Below are positions 1 through 9,771 of a stretch of 40,337 nucleotides of DNA, one piece after another. This DNA is from Byssochlamys sp. IMV 00236 (lineage: Eukaryota; Ascomycota; Eurotiomycetes; Eurotiales; Thermoascaceae). The stretch lies in contig MSJH02000370.1 of the NCBI GenBank assembly GCA_001931875.2, positions 1 through 40,337 of the forward strand, read 5' to 3'. Both the position numbers and the translations under genes were made by a program. The notes beneath the pieces are model-generated. The model was given only the letters and a program-made list of their open reading frames with translations. It made no database searches and was not told the DNA's origin. The stretch's first letter is position 1. Each line of letters starts with the position of its first letter.

Positions 1-204
1 AAGGTATATTTTGTAAAAAAAAAAAAAAAAAAGAAATCATATAGTAGTATAGCTTAAGAACGTGATGTATATTAAAAACATCACTCCAAGTAATTGCTGA
101 ATATAAAAAATATATACAGCTATCCAGCATGTCTATTCATGATACATTTGAACTTTATTATTACAAGAATGCATTATATATTTACATACAAGAAGAATGG
201 TTAC

Positions 205-483
205 TTATTCCATGGGATTCGTTTTACCGTCTTGAGGTCTCTTTTCGCAATCTTGACCATGACGATGATCTCTATGAAATGTTTCTTTTACATTTTCTTT
301 AATGTCATGAAGTGTGCTTTTGATATCTTGCATCACATGATTTCCACCGGTAGTGTGTCCAGGAGGAGACTGAGTACGTTTACCATGTTCAGCAGCAGTA
401 ATAGGATCAACATTTGTGGCTGCATATGAAGTTTCTGAGGGATTAATGGTGTCAGGCACAGCTACTGTATTTGTTGCATTCAT
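205..483 (-). CDS. small hydrophilic protein of unknown function (92 aa)
   Basis: I do not recognise this protein. It is a single uninterrupted frame. The N-terminal half is rich in Ala, Thr and Pro, and the C-terminal half is charged and His-rich with a short amphipathic helix-like stretch (DIKSTLHDIKENVKETF, residues 53-69). I see no signal peptide, membrane segment or cysteine pattern. The length, hydrophilicity and composition recall small stress or desiccation proteins, but that is only an impression. A plausible core promoter lies directly upstream (A/T tracts and two identical palindromes at 560-602). It could be a lineage-specific gene or a chance frame; codon use looks coding. Confidence 0.5.
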   Translation of the reverse strand: MNATNTVAVPDTINPSETSYAATNVDPITAAEHGKRTQSPPGHTTGGNHVMQDIKSTLHDIKENVKETFHRDHRHGQDCEKRPQDGKTNPME

Positions 484-906
484 CTTTTTATTTTTTCTTA
501 TTTTGCTGTAAAAAAGAGAGTTAGTTTATATACTTTTTTTTTTTTTCCAAATCGAATGATATGATATCATAGAATTCTATTTTCAATATATATGATATCA
601 TAATTGCCATTTTAGATAATGCTTCATGATTGGATAAAGAGCAAAAGAGTGTGATAAACAAGACACTACATATTTGTCATAACATTCATATGCGTTTGGG
701 GAAATGATAATTTCAGACAACAAAGAATAAAAGAAGCAAAAGAATGAGATATAAAGAAATGATTAGTAAAATCAGTCACGTGTTTTTATAAGTGTTGACC
801 ACATTATACAAGTCTCAAAAATACCAAGCTCGTTTTATGTATTAAATGTTGTCTCAAATAACTAGAAGACTAATGAATAAAGAACAACTTATTGTTCATT
901 TTATAC
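484..906. other. intergenic: two palindromes, otherwise nothing recognised
   Basis: This gap lies between the small protein gene and the Fanzor-like fragment. It holds a T-tract (about 533-546), two copies of the perfect palindrome TATGATATCATA (560-571 and 591-602), and a 6-bp hairpin GAACAA/TTGTTC at 882-897 just beyond the fragment's stop codon. No coding frame is recognisable. Confidence 0.6.
560..602. promoter_or_regulatory. paired 12-bp palindromes TATGATATCATA
   Basis: Two identical 12-bp perfect palindromes, at 560-571 and 591-602, have centres 31 bp apart, or about three helical turns. They lie 77-119 bp upstream of the minus-strand start codon at 483. That position and symmetry would fit a dimeric transcription factor. 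The function is inferred; A/T-rich palindromes also arise by chance. Confidence 0.3.
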
Positions 907-1302
907 TTACCAAGGCGTTAAAGAATGCACTGCCGTTATGGACAGCGCATTAAATCCAGGGAGCACCGTTAATCTTTTGAAGGTCCTTTGAAGGGGGGGA
1001 GTACTTTCATTGTCGTGTTTTGATTTGTAAACAAAGATACCATATATATTTAATGCACTGTTCACATCGCGATTCCAAACCGTACCACAAGATTGACACT
1101 TGAGGACAGAGTGTACTCTTCGCTTTGATCCAGAAACAGAGAAATTATTCATTTCTTTCATTTTACACTTGTTACAGATCTGACTCGTTAAGTACTCGTC
1201 AACATAAACAAATTCGGTCCTTCCATCAGATTGTGTGCATTTTCGTTTGATTTCTTCAGTAGTTCGTTTTAGAGGCACTGAATATCTTACCGTGACCCAT
1301 CT
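907..1302 (-). pseudogene. Fanzor/TnpB-like nuclease, C-terminal fragment (zinc ribbon plus RuvC-III)
   Basis: About 130 codons on the minus strand match the end of the eukaryotic TnpB-like (Fanzor) RNA-guided nucleases. In order there is VDEYLTSQIC, a first CxxC pair (CNKC), a basic linker, a second CxxC pair (CQSC), then WNRDVNSALN. The four Cys form the OrfB-type zinc ribbon, and the Asp in NRDVN is the expected third RuvC catalytic residue. The Glu in VDE may be the relocated second catalytic residue described for Fanzors. The frame has no ATG (it opens with GTG or continues upstream to a stop at 1303-1305). About 15 codons further upstream a second frame reads MGHGKIFSASK, which looks like the preceding segment after a frameshift. 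The N-terminus, RuvC-I and guide-binding parts are gone. It lies next to a Helitron fragment on the same strand. Confidence 0.7.
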
Positions 1303-1456
1303 TTATTGAAAAACTGACGGTCAAAGTAGTTTTCTTTATAAAAGTGATGGGATAAGGATACTAAGATGACACGCGATGGTCATGAATAATCATCTAAAAA
1401 CCAGGAACAATTATTGAAGAAGTAAAAGTGAAGAGGGAAAAGAAGAAACACAAAAC

Positions 1457-2674
1457 CTAATGACGCCCATATGTTCCATGATGAGATATCAGTACGCAAT
1501 TCGTACACACGTATGCAGCATGTGTCTAGCTGAAACGTTGAAAGTACTGCTCAAAATCATGTTCTCAACGGAGACTATCATTTCTACTACTGCTTCTCAA
1601 GGTAAGAACGATGTTGCAGAAGCCTCTGTTATTATACTCGATTTGGATAACAGCGACAACTTTCTCCATTGTTGGTAAATCCTGGGCACGTCTGTCACCT
1701 CCTTCAATCAAATGCATTCTCATCAATGAACTGATGATAATATAAGGTGATCCGCTTTCGGTAAAGTCATTTTTGCTAGATCTTTTCTCGCTGTTGATGC
1801 TGAAGCTCTCATGGTTGCTCAATATCTTATACGCATGACAATAAATACGTGCGAAGGGATTGCATTGAGCAAGCATAATTGAAAGGCTTTCTATACTCCC
1901 ATTCTCCAGATTTTCATTCCTTTCTGATCGTCTCTGAGCAGCATACGAAGGATCATAGATGTACAACTGAGCATACAAAGATGCGTTGCCCTCAACTGAA
2001 AGTAGAGACCCCTGGCGGTGGCAAATAGCACCATGGATCTGGAATGCGTTAAGCTCACCTCTTCTGTTGTTGTTGACATTACGTTCCTCAGCTGAGACAA
2101 TGTCGCATCCTAAAGAGGTAAACGCAAAGGTAGCGTTGTATTGACGCAGGTTGTCCTTGAACTGGCGTCCTATAGCATCTGTGCGAGCGAGTAAGCCCTT
2201 CAAGTACTCAGGTGGTTGTGCCAGGAGTGGCAGTTGGATTAAACCCTGCTTACAGCATGATTCCCAAATAGGGTTGCTTTGCGAAGAGTTCTGTTGTCTT
2301 TCACCTATCCAATGCAAAGCGTGACAGTTTGGACATTCCTTGTCCATACGTCCAAGGTCCAAAGGGCGAAGGCGGGATAACTGTGAGATGTATGCGGCTG
2401 GAATACTGTTAGCATGGTCAGATCTGGGTCTGCCTCTAGGTCTACTTTCAGCATCAGAAGACTCGATTGTTCTTGGTCTTCCTCTAGGTCTAATAGCGAT
2501 ATCAGCTTCTTCTTGTTGGTCTTCGGCACGACGTCTGCGGCGTGATGCTGCTGCTCGTTCTCTGCATGTCTGGCAGGTACGATAACGTGAATCAACGGGT
2601 AAAGGTGCACGGCAGGAAGAGCAGCTGGTTGTACTTTGGTTGTTGTTGTTTTCCATTTTTCTAATAAGCGTCAA
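1457..2674 (-). pseudogene. Helitron protein, N-terminal domain, interrupted by stops
   Basis: A 369-codon frame resembles the Helitron-like N-terminal region that precedes the Rep/helicase domains. It has two CxxC pairs (residues about 18-36), an Arg-rich stretch, two AT-hook-like RPRGRPR motifs (about 62-68 and 78-84), a CPNCxALHW zinc motif (about 112), and the conserved block FTSLGCD...FQIHGAICHRQGSL...LYIYDP. The frame ends at a TGA (1565-1567). The same frame then continues with Helitron-like text (FQRFS, stop, THAAYVCTNCVLISHHGTYG) through a TAG at 1526-1528 to a TAG at 1457-1459. It is therefore a decayed, 3'-truncated copy; the Rep and helicase parts are absent. The start could be Met1 or Met7. 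Confidence 0.75.
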
Positions 2675-2727
2675 GATGGGAACATAATGTTAGTGAATAG
2701 GAACTGTATGAATTTGCCTTTTATTCT

Positions 2728-2773
<46 letters not shown>

Positions 2774-3087
2774 CAAGGCATTTCCATACCTGATTCTTTT
2801 AAAAAGGGTTTTATTGTATTGTATTGTAAAAATAATATCAGGAGAAAGGGGAAAGTAAACTCATATGATTGTGATCCGATACCCGGTTCGAACAAATAGT
2901 AAAAAAAGACTCAGTGTGCGGTAAATTTCCGGCAAAAATTTGTGTTACTTGTATATTTTCCGACTATTTTCCGGCGTATTTTTTTTTTCTAATTCCAGTA
3001 TATATATTTTTGTGATAAAGGTTGATAATCAACAAAGTGTAATTGCTGATCGACGTGCGAATAATTTCTGAATACGGTATAGTTTAT
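2675..3087. other. intergenic: 43-nt poly(T) and AT-rich DNA
   Basis: The stretch contains an uninterrupted run of 43 T at 2731-2773, then AT-rich sequence with a lone tRNA-B-box-like GGTTCGAAC (about 2885). That box has no matching A box or T-stem. No coding potential is seen. Confidence 0.6.
2731..2773. repeat. poly(T) tract, 43 nt
   Basis: Forty-three consecutive T on the plus strand, or poly(A) on minus. It could be a retroposed poly(A) tail or simple slippage. Confidence 0.9.
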
Positions 3088-3876
3088 TTATAAAGTAGTG
3101 ATCCTATGCTTCTTCTTTTTCTTTCTTTTATCCACTTTTGTTGTATCAAATGCATATTTTGTATATAATATTCCTTCAACAATACCAATCACCGCTGCAC
3201 CAGATAATCCTATTAATATTTGCTGGACAAAAAAGATGTTTAGTCATCAAGGGCACAAAAATAAGAGTATTTACCAAGCCATAATCATTGACCATTGATT
3301 GAGCAGCTTTATAACAAGCAGCAAAGACAGCAGCCATAGAAAAGAGAATGTTACATATTGAAATTATATGAGTCTTGATCTCTTTGATATCATCAGGCTG
3401 GATACCCAAATTGAATTTCTCATCCTTTGATGTTATAGCAGATTCAACCATTTGAGCGTATTCTCTCTCTTTTTGTTCTTGTCGTAGTTTCTCCATGTAT
3501 GCTTCAAACTCAGGATTCTTCTTGGAGGGTTAGTTAAGAGATCCAATGTATTATCTTTTACCTTTGTTTTGACAGGTTTAGGCTTGATATAAACCCCACT
3601 TCCTTTCATTAGTTCATGTAAATAGACGTCTAAACTGTATTTAGCTTCAAGATACACACCCACACACTCTTTCTCCCTTTTCCTTTTGTTGTCTTATTTA
3701 CCAGTTAATTTCGGTAGTTGTCTAAGCAAATCAAGTGAAATGGGATGTTCTTTAGAATCTTCTAGTTCAACATTTATAATGTCTTTTGCCTCCTTTTTGT
3801 ATTTTTCTGGAAAGCTGGAGTTACTCAGAGCTGATTTTACACATGCCTGAATCCTTTCTGTCAAGATTAGCTCCAT
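3088..3876 (-). CDS. VMA12: Vma12-like V-ATPase assembly factor (212 aa, 4 exons)
   Basis: This is the ER membrane factor that helps assemble the Vo sector of the vacuolar H+-ATPase (Vma12/Vph2, TMEM199 family). Exons, in minus order, are 3876-3702, 3644-3562, 3520-3275 and 3222-3088. Joining them gives 639 nt with every junction in phase. Landmarks are ISLDLLRQLP near residue 47, the family motif LHELMKGSGVY...KPKPVKTK (about 66-86), a charged heptad-like stretch LRQEQKEREYAQM, two hydrophobic segments (IISICNILFSMAAVFAACY and the GLSGAAVIGIVEGILY segment), and a Lys-rich C-terminal tail (KRKKKKKHRI) suited to ER retrieval. The second intron has a clear CTAAC branch site. The start codon lies only 67 bp downstream of the aminopeptidase P stop on the same strand, so the promoter overlaps that gene's 3' UTR. 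Confidence 0.85.
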
Positions 3877-3943
3877 TAGATAAAAAAAAAAAAAGAATGA
3901 TTTTGAACATCAGCAACAAAAAGTGTTTTATTGAAAATATGAA

Positions 3944-6153
3944 TTAAATAGGCAAGGTTTCCTTCTTTAACCACTCCATTGCTAGCTCATCATGAGCAAC
4001 AAGGGGGCTTAATTTGGCTAAGCATTCTTGGTGGTAGTCATTTACCCACTTTCTTTCTGAAGGAGATAGCAAATCAACATCAATTAGGTTACGCCCAATA
4101 GGCACAATGGTGACGTGTTCAAAACCAAGGTATCCACGACCGCCAAAGTTATTAGGTGTCTCAACATCCTTGACAATAATCACATTTTCAATACGGATAC
4201 CAAACTTGCCATCTTCATAATAACCAGGTTCATCTGTCACTGTCATACCAGCAGCAAGAGGTGTATCATTGTAAGCAATACGGATGCCAATACCATGAGG
4301 GCCCTCGTGAACATTCAAGAATGAGCCAACACCGTGTCCGGTGCCATGTAAGAAGTTCAAACCATCCTGCCAAAGGAACTGACGAGCAAAAGGATCTAAT
4401 AGGTATCCGGTTGTGCCCTTGGGGAATACGGCCTGGTCAATGGCAATATGTCCCTGAAGAACACGGGTGAAGCATCGCTTCTCGTAATCGGTCGGTACAC
4501 CAAAGTGATATGTACGAGTGACATCGGTTGTGCCATCAAGGTATTGCCCACCAGAGTCACAAAGATAGATCAAGTTTGGGTCAATCACTTTGCAGGTCTC
4601 CTTCTCTGGCTTGTAATGAATAATGGCACCGTTAGGACCAGTAGAGGAAATGGTATCGAATGATAAGCCTACGTAATGCTCTTGAACAGCACGGAATTGC
4701 TCTAAGCGATCAGCGGCTTCGACTTCATCAATACGTTCCCCAGCATGAAGCTTTTGTTCAAGCCAAGCAAAATATTGTACAAGAGCAGCACCGTCACGAA
4801 GATGACATGCACGCATACCGTCTAATTCTTCCTTTGTCTTGATAGCCTTAGCATCCGTAATGAACGATCTTTTTTCAATCACGTTTTCCTATCATTTAAT
4901 CAGTACCAAATTTCGATCGTTCATCCTTTGCTTACTTCGCCAACAGCTACTTCAACGGCTAAACTTGTCTTATTGTTTACTAATAACTTCTTTTCATCCA
5001 GTTTTGGCTTCAGCTGAGCAAGATTATCGAAAAACTTGGAATAAGGCTCAGCTGTGACCTGTGCTGCATTCAAGTGTTCCTTGACATCATCTGTTAATTT
5101 GTCAAGGTCAATATATAGAATGGCTTCATGCTCGGTGATAATCGAATATGAGAAAAAGACAGGGTTACATTCAATGTCTGACCCTCTCAAGTTGTACAAC
5201 CAAGCAATTTCATCCAAGGCCGATACAACGGTGCCGTATGCGTTCTGATCCACAATATGATCACGTAATTCTTTGAGCTTGTCCTGAACAGATTTACCTT
5301 TGTAGTGTTACATTCCATATAAAGAAATACTTGACCCTTTTGTTTACCTGCATACTTAACTGGTTGCACAAACACCTTATCCTTTGGAGCTTCGGGTCTT
5401 TCGTTGCCCCAAACGATATCAACCAAGTTCTCTCGGATAGGAACGAGAGTAGAACCAGTGGGTTCTAACTGAGCAGAGATTTGGTGGGCATCAGCTATGT
5501 ATAGACACATTAAAGAATAAGTCTAAATCATCAAATAAGGAAAGGGCATAAAACTGTTTACCTCCACTTATAAGTGTGGGATCAAGTCCAATGCGTGAAC
5601 CGGCGCTGATATTCTACACAAATGGAATTCATTACGTTCCACTTTTGCAATCAATCACCCTCTTTTATTTACTTACCTTTACTAAATATTCTTGCCAAGT
5701 CGGTACACCAGGGAGGCCTTGTTTCATCAGGGTCCAATTGTCATCCAGCTGTTGAGATGCTTGCAAGAAATATCTACCGTCAGTAAATAACGAGGCATTT
5801 GTCATAGTAACAATAGCGAATCCTAATGAATGATAAGTGGCTAGACATTAATGCCCTCGTTTTTATTATATACCAGCAGAACCAGTAAAACCGCTAATCC
5901 AATGACGACGTTGGTCACATTCAGCTATATATTCGCTCTATTTATAACCATTAATCATCAGCATCGTATGATTTCACTGCATATGTACCTGGTGTGCATC
6001 TTCCGAGGGCACGAGGCTATAGAAAAAAAAAGAGACACGTCGTTTAGCATGAATAGAATAATGTTTATGCGACTTCTCTTACAAGACATCAACTCCATGT
6101 ACTTTCATTTGCTCACGAAGACGAGTAAGGCGATCGGTTGTGTTGGTTACCAT
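3944..6153 (-). CDS. Xaa-Pro aminopeptidase P (M24B, 604 aa, 8 exons)
   Basis: This cytosolic metallo-aminopeptidase removes the N-terminal residue from peptides with Pro in position 2. Exons on minus are 6153-6083, 6016-5989, 5937-5874, 5822-5677, 5613-5562, 5494-5348, 5297-4936 and 4888-3944, all in phase (605 codons with stop). The N-terminal creatinase-like domain begins [17 protein letters not shown] and contains GFTGSAG and [10 protein letters not shown]. The C-terminal pita-bread domain has the complete metal-ligand set: the two Asp in [14 protein letters not shown], the His in [10 protein letters not shown], the Glu in [10 protein letters not shown] and the Glu in [10 protein letters not shown]. 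The length is normal for the cytosolic form, and no targeting sequence is present. It is divergently transcribed from the Sds3-like gene across about 227 bp. Confidence 0.93.
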
Positions 6154-6380
6154 TTTAACTCTTTTCTTTTTTGTTACCCTTGAAGAAAAAAAAAACAAAA
6201 AACAAAAAAAAAACAAAAAAAAAACAAGTTCAATTGAAAGACGAACTGATAATTGAAGCGGAGTAGTTTGAGCTTAAAATGTTGAATGACCGATAAAAAA
6301 AACCAAACAATTTTCCTTCTTTCCTCTTTTTCATACAAACATACACACACACACATATATATATTATACAATATAGTATC
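6154..6380. promoter_or_regulatory. divergent intergenic promoter region, aminopeptidase P / Sds3-like
   Basis: This 227-bp gap separates two start codons pointing away from each other. It contains an A-rich block of AAAC-type repeats (about 6185-6225) and a CA/TA microsatellite (6341-6366) close to the Sds3 start. A shared promoter is inferred from position only. Confidence 0.5.
6341..6366. repeat. CA/TA microsatellite
   Basis: A short CA run passes into a TA run 15-40 bp upstream of the start codon at 6381. Confidence 0.8.
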
Positions 6381-7544
6381 ATGTCGACCAATAGCGCTAA
6401 TAGTAGAACAGAAGAACATGCTTTAGGAGAGGATAGAATACAGCCAAGAAGATCTAGTCGAGCAACTCGTTCAGTTTCACCGTCATCTACAACGATGGAA
6501 GGAGGAGTATCTGAAGAAGAATCTAACAATACGCGATCACACTCTGTAGAGTCAAGTGAATATGAGACAGCAGAGTCTAAAAAGAGGAAAAGAAAGGCAG
6601 CAAGTAAATCAAGTAATAAGAGACAAGCCAACGCAAAGCTTGAATCTTTTAAGCAAGACGAAAACGAACGTGAGCTTAGAAATTTATCTCAAAGAGTATC
6701 CAAGGAGGCAAAAGAAGCAAGAAAGGCAGAAAGGGAAAATACGATTAAAGAAAAGTACGAATAGGAAGTACGCAAATAAAAGGAGATTAACATTAGCGTG
6801 TAGGTTGAATGAGTTGGATAAAATAGAAAAGGCAGTCAGAGATGGATCGCATGCAGAATATCACAAGTTACTTGCCAAGATTGAAGATAAACGTAATAAA
6901 ATGTTGATTGTTGCCAAGATGCGTAGATCCTTAGCAGAGGGAGTTGTCTATAATCTGTTCAACTCTCAAAGAGAATGTGCTTATTCACAATATTATGTAA
7001 ATATTCTCCTTTTTACTTGAATGTGCTAATCTCTTTATACATTCGTTCTTTAGTGGGATAAATTGACACTACGACGAGTAATGATAGAGAATGTACAGCG
7101 CAAGATTAGCAAATTAGAACAAGAGTATTATACAAGTCATCAAAGTAAGTAAACCTACCTTTTAATAATAATAATATTAAATATATAATAGGTTATTCAG
7201 ATGATGATCGTTTGGCTGATTGGATGCCACCTGAAAGACCTTCGACCATAAGTTCTCTCACACTGGGCTTAACAGAACAAGAAATTGACCGTGACCTTGT
7301 CTTGGCAGCTCGAGATCCCCGTCAAGCATACTCACCAACATCTCCTTCCATTGATATGCTGGCATCGCTGGCCGATAAGCAATATCAAAGAGACTTTAAG
7401 AAAGATGCTACTGATAAACCATCTGCATTGCCTCCATTGCCCTCATTGAATCCCATGCATTTAAATAACCTTGGTGGTAGTAACAGTAGCAGTAGCAGTA
7501 GCAGTAGCAGTAGCAGTAGTAATAGCAACACAAATGTTAAATAA
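6381..7544 (+). CDS. SDS3: Sds3-like subunit of the Sin3 histone deacetylase complex (336 aa, 4 exons)
   Basis: This is a predicted nuclear subunit of the Sin3-Rpd3 corepressor. Exons are 6381-6754, 6804-6996, 7054-7144 and 7192-7544 (1011 nt, in phase). The N-terminal 60 residues are Ser/Glu-rich, followed by a basic KKRKRK signal. The Sds3 coiled-coil domain runs through ERENTIKEKLNELDKIEKAV, a DGSHAEYHKLL segment matching the family's GT-x-EY motif, and the long helix ending KLEQEYYTSH. The first intron (49 nt, GTACGA...GTGTAG) was chosen because it alone removes two stops and joins the coiled coil without a gap. The C-terminus has a Pro/Ser-rich tail and an AGT/AGC-encoded Ser run (about 7480-7526). 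The gene is convergent with cofilin, 153 bp apart. Confidence 0.8.
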
Positions 7545-7697
7545 AGTAATTTATTTACATGACAATAGTACTTGTATCACCGTGCCACATATTCCTCTCT
7601 CTTTCCTTGCTTAGCAACAAAACGAGGATATAAAAAGAAAAAGAAAAAGAAAAAAGATATATTCCTTTGCTTTTATTGTTATTCAATAGAGACATTC

Positions 7698-8489
7698 TTA
7701 AGAGCTACGTTGAGCCTTTTCGAGGACCGTTTCATAAGCGACCTATTTTAAAAATAAAATTTAGCCAAGCAAATATATAAAAAAGGCTTTTTTTTGCTGT
7801 TACCTCAGAGGCATCAGTTCCTTGAATTTCAACAGCAATACCTTGGAGTTGTCTACGGAGAGAGTCCTTGCTAGAGGCATACAACATCTTATCACGGATT
7901 CTAGAAGTATCGGGACTCCTAAATGATTGGTTTAGTCAAAAAACACGCGAGAAATAAAATAAAAATAAAACTTACCAAGAGAAGAAAGTAATCTTGTTTC
8001 TTTGACCTTCGTCAGGCTTAACATAGTCAAAATCGTAGACAGCATAACGAGGTTCGTTCTCAGGGAGATCACTCAAAAAGTCATCATAAGAGCCACTTTC
8101 GACAGCCTTTTCAATGACGATTTGTTTATTATCATCTATTCTTATTGTTAGTACATACTAAATATTTTTGTGTGAGGAACAACTTTACCAGACAACTTGT
8201 AGATGATGTACTTGAAGGACTTACGAAGCTTGAGTTCGTTGAACTTTGCAATACATTCGTTATCAGCAGAGACACCAGAGGACTATACAGTGAATGAAAT
8301 TTTAGCCCTGTTTCCATTCCTTCATCTGACACGCAACGGCCATTTCGTCACGTCCCCCTTTTCTTTTAATTCTCTTTTAGCTTTCACATAAGAGAAAAAG
8401 CTTTCCAGAAAAGAGAAAAAAACAACTTCAATACAGAGAGACGAAGGGAGAGCGTGACTGAGGGACAGTTTAAAGTAGCCTCTTACCAT
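7698..8489 (-). CDS. COF1: cofilin / ADF (138 aa, 5 exons, ATG-only first coding exon)
   Basis: This actin-depolymerising factor severs and recycles actin filaments. Exons on minus are 8489-8487 (only the ATG), 8282-8189, 8135-7976, 7918-7804 and 7742-7698, giving 139 codons with stop, the usual size. The protein begins [19 protein letters not shown] with the regulatory Ser after Met. It then has SFKYIIYKL, the conserved [11 protein letters not shown] block, [28 protein letters not shown] (the long actin-binding helix) and a C-terminal amphipathic helix. Intron 3 has a perfect TACTAAC branch site. The first intron, about 204 nt, follows the start codon directly. The gene diverges from the ZCCHC10-like gene across 180 bp, so the two probably share a promoter. 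Confidence 0.95.
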
Positions 8490-8669
8490 AGTATTTGTAT
8501 ATGAAATGAAATAAAAAGGCTAAAAAAAAGACGGGCCTGATATGTAAAATGTTGTCGGATGATGAAAATTCAAGCCAGCAGACATTCAAAAAAATACGTC
8601 ATTCATAACTCACGTGATATCTTCCATTAAAGCGACAATTTTTCTTGTCTGCATCCTTTTTTAAATTGC

Positions 8670-9771
8670 ATGTGGCGAACGGGTCCAAGGTATATCCTTT
8701 TGTGACGCATTAAAAGTTGAGAAAAAGGACTGATCCATTTTTTAGATATCAAGGATTAGGCAGTCAGCCTTCGTCAGCATCAGTACAATGTCAGAAATGT
8801 TTGGAACGTGGCCATTGGGTAAAACTAAAGACTGATCATCTGATCCATTTTGTTAATACATTCATGACCTAGACATATCAATGTAAAAAGGACAGAAGCT
8901 ACAGAAGTAGGCCAAGTCGTACTCAGCAATTAAAGAAACCACTCAAGTTATACCAGCCTGAGCTTCCAAAAGAACTTCAAGACAAAAAAGGATTAGCAGA
9001 CAAAATACTTAAGAAAAAGAAGAAGGAGCGAAGGAGAAGAGGGTAATGAAAGGACTCTATTTGGTGATTGAACCATAATTGAACATTTAAATGTATAGAT
9101 CGTATTCTAGTTCGTCAGAAAGTAGCAGCGGTAGCAGTAGTGAGAGTGATTCTGGTAGTGAGAGTGACAGTGGAAGCAGTACAGTAAGCACTTCATCATC
9201 TTATTCAAGTAGTAGCAGCAGTCGTAGTAGAAGCTCAAGCTCTGATAGCCGAAGTAGCCTCAGCTCATCGAGTAGTGCCAGTAGAAGCCCTTCAAGAAAT
9301 AGAAGAAGGAGAAGAAGCTCTAGTCCATATCCTCAACGACGCAGAAGAAGTGTAAGCAGAAGCTCCAGTAGTACGTCTAGAAATAGTAGCAGAAGTAGAA
9401 GTAGTAGCAGTCGTGGCCGCAGCGTTGGTCGTGGTAGAAGTGTCGATCGTCGCAGGCTCCGTAGCCATAGTCGTAATCGAAGTCTCAGTAGAGATGATAA
9501 AAGCAGAGGTCGTAGTTACAGTAGAAGCATTAGTAGTGAAAGAAGTCTTGTAAGGGATACAGGTATAAGAGGGCGCAATATGGATAGGAGCGTTAGTAGA
9601 AGTCCAAGAACGCGCTCATATGAAAGAAGCTTAAGTAAAAGGGGCAGATCAAAGCGATCAAGAAGCTCTAGTACTAGCCCAGAAAGAAGTTATAAAAGAG
9701 ATATAAGCCGTAGTTCATATAGCAACAGATCCAGAAGTAATAGTAGCAGTAGAAGATACTCACGTAGATAA
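8670..9771 (+). CDS. ZCCHC10-like zinc-knuckle protein with RS domain (about 311 aa, 4 exons)
   Basis: This is a probable nuclear RNA-processing protein. Exons are 8670-8689, 8746-8818, about 8873-9042 and 9099-9771, in phase. Residues about 24-37 carry the zinc knuckle CQKCLERGHWTYQC, which with the following basic RPSRTQQLKKPLK stretch closely follows animal ZCCHC10. After a Lys/Arg-rich linker (KKKKKERRRR) the last 220 residues are a long Ser/Arg domain typical of SR-type splicing factors. It opens with Ser/Glu/Asp-rich repeats and becomes RS-rich. The first coding exon is only 20 nt (MWRTGP plus two bases). The RS region uses AGT/AGC and AGA codons almost exclusively. The RS extension is much longer than in animal ZCCHC10. 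Confidence 0.78.

Noticed and set aside
2850..2900. possible tRNA gene around GGTTCGAAC
   Set aside because: The would-be T-stem does not pair, no A box lies at the right distance, and no acceptor stem can be drawn.
6556..7020. 154-codon frame overlapping the Sds3-like gene as an independent gene
   Set aside because: Only its second half is conserved, and it is joined in phase to exon 1 by the 49-nt intron; the first part is a frame shadow.
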